DNA of 33,579 nucleotides from Cytophagales bacterium (lineage in GTDB: Bacteria > Bacteroidota > Bacteroidia > Cytophagales > Microscillaceae). The stretch lies in contig JAAFIN010000010.1 of NCBI GenBank assembly GCA_013297825.1, positions 1 to 33,579 of the forward strand, written 5' to 3'. The first letter of the stretch is position 1, and every line of letters starts with the position of its first letter. Positions 31,687 through 33,579 of the stretch are shown here, piece after piece. The notes beneath the pieces are model-generated. The model was not told the DNA's origin, ran no database searches, and saw only the letters and a program-made list of their open reading frames with translations. A program made the position numbers and the translations under genes.

Positions 31687-33579
31687 ATGACACAAAAATT
31701 ACTACTTTTAATAATTTCAATATTTATCAATGTTTTATTTTGTAAAAATTTATCTGCACAAGATATTTTAAACCAAAATCAAAAACATAAAATGCAATCT
31801 TTGGACGAAATCCTACATTTTGCCCAAATTCTGCAATCTTATCACCTCCAAGAAAGTCCTTTGCCTTTTTTGAAAGATGAAACAGGAAAACTCACAATTG
31901 AAGACATTAGCAAAGCAGAAATTCAATCTAAATTTACATTAAAAACCTATCACAATCACGAATTAGAGCCTTTTGCGACTTATTGGCTTCGCCTAAAAGT
32001 CCAAAATAATACACCTCAAGACGAAGATTGGATTTTGAGTTTGGGAAAAGTATCAAATGTAGAGGTTTATATGCCCCAAAATAACGGGAAATATGACCTT
32101 CACATTACAGGACAACTCGTAAAAACTTCTCAAAAAACCATAAAAACAGGTCGTTATAACATTGCAGAGATATTTTTGCCTGCTCAAAGCGGTGTAAAAA
32201 CACTTTTTATAAAATTTAAAAATAACATCAATCTCTCACCTGATTTGAATCTAAAAATTATTCCCAAAAGGCATTGGCAAGAAAATGCAATTTGGGAAAA
32301 TCTTATTCAAGGATTTTTTCAAGGGCTTTTGTGGATGATGCTTTTTTATAATCTTTTACTTTTTATTACATTAGCAGATAAAACTTACATTTATTATGTA
32401 TTGTATATTTTTACAACTTCTATTTATTTTCTAAGTTTTTATGGCTATATAAGTGAGTTTTTTTTAGGAGAATTTCCTGATTTTGATTTCTTTTATATTC
32501 CATTTTCTGCACATTTAGGATTTTTGGCGTATTTGTTTTTTATGCGAAATTACCTCCAAACTTGGCGAGAAATGCCTATTTGGGATATGGTAATTAAAAT
32601 AGTTTCGTTTGTTTTTGGTGGTTTATTGGTTGCTTTGGTGGTTTTAGTTTCCATAAGTTATTCGGATTATATGCAAATAGAACGCATATTCTTTGGTGGA
32701 ATACAAGCTATTTTACTGATTATTTTGCTTTTTATTTTGGCAATGGGCGAAAGACCTGCACGCTATTTTGCCATTGGAACAATCCTTATGATTGGCGGAG
32801 GGCTTTTGTTGTTTTTGGGTGCGTCAGGTGTTTTGAAACTTTATAATAACATTATTTATTATCAACTTGGTGTAATTGCCCAAATATTTACGTTTTCATT
32901 GGGACTAAGTGAAAGATACCGACAAATGGAAGATGACAAACACAATGCTCAACGTGATTTGATAATTCAACTACAAGAAAATGATGTTTTGCAACAAAAA
33001 GTTACATCAGAATTGGAGGAAAAAGTAAAACAGCGTACCATTGAAATTTCATTGAAAAATGACGAAATCACCGAAAAAAGTAATGAAATTCAAGCTAAAA
33101 GTGATGAAATCAATAAAAAAAATATTCAAGTAGAAAAAAGTCATCAAGAAATGCGTAATAGCATCAATTACGCAAGCAGGATTCAAAGCTCACTTTTTCA
33201 CGATATTACGCATATTGAGGAAAGTTTTCCAGAGGCGTTTGTATTTTTGAGGGCAAAAGATATTGTTTCAGGTGATTTTTATTGGTTTGGCGAAAAAAAT
33301 ATTTTTGAAAATAATCAAAATGCCAATCAAAAAAATATAAATAATGCCAATCAATTTGCCCAAAGTTTCTCAAAAACAAATTCTATTTTTCCATATCAAT
33401 ATGAAGTAGAAAAAGAAAATTCAAAAAATGATGTGGAATATTCCCCAAAAATTAAAATATTAGTTTGTGCAGACTGCACAGGACACGGTGTGCCTGGTGC
33501 GTTTATGACGGTGATGGGATATTCAATTTTGAATGAAATTATCAATGAGAAAAAAATTATTTCTCCTGACAGAATTTTG
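31687..33579 (+). CDS. 7TMR-DISM membrane sensor with coiled coil and SpoIIE-type phosphatase domain (3' end outside window)
   Basis: The frame starts at ATG 31687 with a signal peptide (MTQKLLLLIISIFINVLFC) and stays open for 631 codons to the window end. A periplasmic 7TMR-DISM extracellular domain (about 40-200) includes TYWLRLKVQNNTPQDEDW. Seven membrane helices follow (about 210-410, beginning IQGFFQGLLWMMLFYNLLLF and ending FTFSLGLSERYRQM). Next is a coiled coil (about 412-495, with EEKVKQRTIEISLKNDEI and repeated K-S-x-E-I), then a PP2C/SpoIIE domain with DIVSGDFYWF and CADCTGHGVPGAFMTVMGYSIL. The catalytic Asp residues of these metal-dependent Ser/Thr phosphatases are in GDFYW and ADCTGHG. 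It probably senses an external ligand and dephosphorylates a cytosolic partner, such as an anti-sigma antagonist (inference). Confidence 0.93.
   Translation, partial: MTQKLLLLIISIFINVLFCKNLSAQDILNQNQKHKMQSLDEILHFAQILQSYHLQESPLPFLKDETGKLTIEDISKAEIQSKFTLKTYHNHELEPFATYWLRLKVQNNTPQDEDWILSLGKVSNVEVYMPQNNGKYDLHITGQLVKTSQKTIKTGRYNIAEIFLPAQSGVKTLFIKFKNNINLSPDLNLKIIPKRHWQENAIWENLIQGFFQGLLWMMLFYNLLLFITLADKTYIYYVLYIFTTSIYFLSFYGYISEFFLGEFPDFDFFYIPFSAHLGFLAYLFFMRNYLQTWREMPIWDMVIKIVSFVFGGLLVALVVLVSISYSDYMQIERIFFGGIQAILLIILLFILAMGERPARYFAIGTILMIGGGLLLFLGASGVLKLYNNIIYYQLGVIAQIFTFSLGLSERYRQMEDDKHNAQRDLIIQLQENDVLQQKVTSELEEKVKQRTIEISLKNDEITEKSNEIQAKSDEINKKNIQVEKSHQEMRNSINYASRIQSSLFHDITHIEESFPEAFVFLRAKDIVSGDFYWFGEKNIFENNQNANQKNINNANQFAQSFSKTNSIFPYQYEVEKENSKNDVEYSPKIKILVCADCTGHGVPGAFMTVMGYSILNEIINEKKIISPDRIL

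Overview
The window comes from a very AT-rich bacterium of the phylum Bacteroidota, most likely a Cytophagales-type lineage. The evidence is the promoter form (a TTTG box and a TAnnTTTG box, clearest upstream of pckA), the absence of obvious Shine-Dalgarno sequences, lipoproteins with short FSC-type lipoboxes, and a 7TMR-DISM/coiled-coil/SpoIIE phosphatase gene at the right edge. Genus and species cannot be fixed from this sequence alone. No rRNA, tRNA, CRISPR array or complete insertion sequence was seen.

Layout. 1-5337: a possible transposase tail, a 50-residue ORF, a duplicated hairpin, an orphan FtsX-type permease, and three tandem minus-strand paralogs built of a ~23-residue helical repeat; their first ~57 codons are nearly identical while their bodies differ. 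5486-10753: murB, a DUF262/HEPN gene pair with an ATGA overlap (defence-like), an MBOAT acyltransferase, an NlpC/P60 hydrolase and a 2OG-Fe(II) oxygenase. 11013-19878: an outer-membrane barrel gene, then a heavy-metal RND efflux cluster (small leader ORF, TolC-like channel, lipoprotein adaptor, CzcA-type pump), a second barrel and a small Cys-rich membrane protein. 19884-21207: a GT-D-like gene whose 3' end is duplicated on the far side of a small ORF. 21563-29251: recG, a DUF5694 protein, pckA, a SurA-like lipoprotein and an RluD-type pseudouridine synthase. 29372-33579: a PolB-type 3'-5' exonuclease, a VOC protein, a short HPF and the truncated 7TMR-DISM/SpoIIE gene.

The most striking property is the intergenic DNA. 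Almost every spacer is assembled from a small set of short repeat words: TTCAAGGTTTAAA-type arrays, CCTAATT arrays, TCATTCTGAAAGAATCTGG, GGTGTCAGGAAT, and G/C-rich CCCCCAAAGGGGG palindromes. There is also a 12-copy 21-bp minisatellite inside the efflux cluster, a 42-bp tandem array before the rluD-like gene, and a MITE-like inverted-repeat element after recG. Some of these repeats have entered reading frames (the last codons of the CzcA-like pump and the N-terminus of the following barrel ORF).

The best candidates for something undescribed are the three-gene repeat-protein array, the short DUF262 plus HEPN pair, and the 156-bp duplication around a small ORF. These functional ideas are inference; the sequence directly shows only the architecture.
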